Source: Crocosphaera chwakensis CCY0110 (lineage in GTDB: Bacteria > Cyanobacteriota > Cyanobacteriia > Cyanobacteriales > Microcystaceae). Taken from it: 12,608 nt of DNA. The stretch spans positions 1 through 12,608 of the forward strand of contig NZ_AAXW01000094.1 in NCBI RefSeq assembly GCF_000169335.1, in the 5' to 3' direction. The position numbers were made by a program, and so were the translations under genes. Below, in pieces: positions 12,415 to 12,608 of this stretch. The notes below the pieces were generated by a model. The model saw only the letters and a program-made list of their open reading frames with translations. It was not told where the DNA came from and ran no database searches. How positions within the stretch are numbered: the first letter of the stretch is position 1; the number at the start of each line of letters is the position of its first letter.

Positions 12415-12594
12415 CTAGCAGACTTCTTTGATTACGACAATTAAAATATTGAATAAAGCTACTAGGGGTCGATTCTCTAGTTTCCATGAAAAAATATTAT
12501 CAACCTCTTTGAGTAGTTGATTTAGTCCTTTGGTAATTTGAGAGTAATCAGAATCTAATATTTTTTGCGCTTGGAATGAAATGAATTTAGCCAT
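12415..12594 (-). pseudogene. Truncated paralogue (59 codons) of the 171-aa protein
   Basis: From ATG 12594 the frame gives MAKFISFQAQKILDSDYSQI, then TKGLNQLLKEVDNIFSWKLE and NRPLVA, closely matching the first 46 residues of the 11414-11929 product. It then diverges to LFNILIVVIKEVC and stops at TAG 12415-12417, so about 70 percent of the domain is lost. The break coincides with the end of nucleotide similarity, pointing to deletion or recombination and not to point decay. The remaining 59-residue peptide could still be made. Upstream of it the window ends, so its promoter is not visible. Confidence 0.8.
12457..12594. repeat. 138-bp imperfect direct repeat, copy 2
   Basis: Counterpart of 11792-11929 in the same orientation, 665 bp away. 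The pair could serve as a substrate for recombination that would remove the 96-residue gene between them. Confidence 0.9.
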
Positions 12595-12608
12595 AATAAT
12601 TTTTCTAT

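Noticed and set aside
1..12608. CRISPR array, tRNA/rRNA genes, insertion sequence ends
   Set aside because: I saw no regularly spaced repeats, no cloverleaf-like or rRNA-like segment, and no transposase ORF or paired terminal inverted repeats with a target duplication.

Overview
The window looks like part of a plasmid from an AT-rich cyanobacterium. Three observations support this: a large replication protein of the cyanobacterial CyRepA1 type, a Ycf66-family membrane protein (a family known from cyanobacteria and plastids), and seven copies of the cyanobacterial HIP1 octamer GCGATCGC. Six of the seven HIP1 copies lie inside the rep gene. The species cannot be named from this sequence.

Layout. 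Positions 1-1606 (minus strand) hold the start of a truncated ORF, then two small multi-pass membrane proteins and a ribbon-helix-helix-like protein that read as one operon. Positions 1721-2496 (plus strand) hold one hypothetical gene and a decayed formylglycine-generating-enzyme-like (SUMF1) fragment with two in-frame stops. Positions 2502-4562 (minus) hold hypothetical genes, a frameshifted fragment of a repeat protein of the RTX-associated type, and a gene cut in two by an amber codon. Positions 4781-8146 (minus) hold rep, followed by a candidate terminator. Positions 8147-9084 have no conventional gene but are the most structured part of the window. They contain the long rep leader: a near-perfect Shine-Dalgarno serving a four-codon ORF and able to pair into a hairpin, a second mini-ORF, a 13-bp inverted repeat whose arms hold -10-like hexamers on both strands, several hairpins and a GC-richer block. 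This is the best candidate for the origin and copy-number control region. Positions 9086-12594 (minus) are a co-directional chain of small, mostly membrane or secreted unknown proteins. It ends in Ycf66 and a clear intrinsic terminator, and it shows duplication and decay: a truncated paralogue at the right edge, a C-terminal remnant of the 96-residue protein, and a membrane-protein gene with at least two frameshifts.

How it fits together. The rep gene is GC-richer and intact. Its flanks are AT-rich, full of orphan genes and littered with at least six broken genes. This suggests a stable replication core set in a fast-decaying accessory region. The flanking sets of small membrane proteins beside RHH-like and duplicated genes could be remains of immunity or defence cassettes, but nothing in the sequence proves that.
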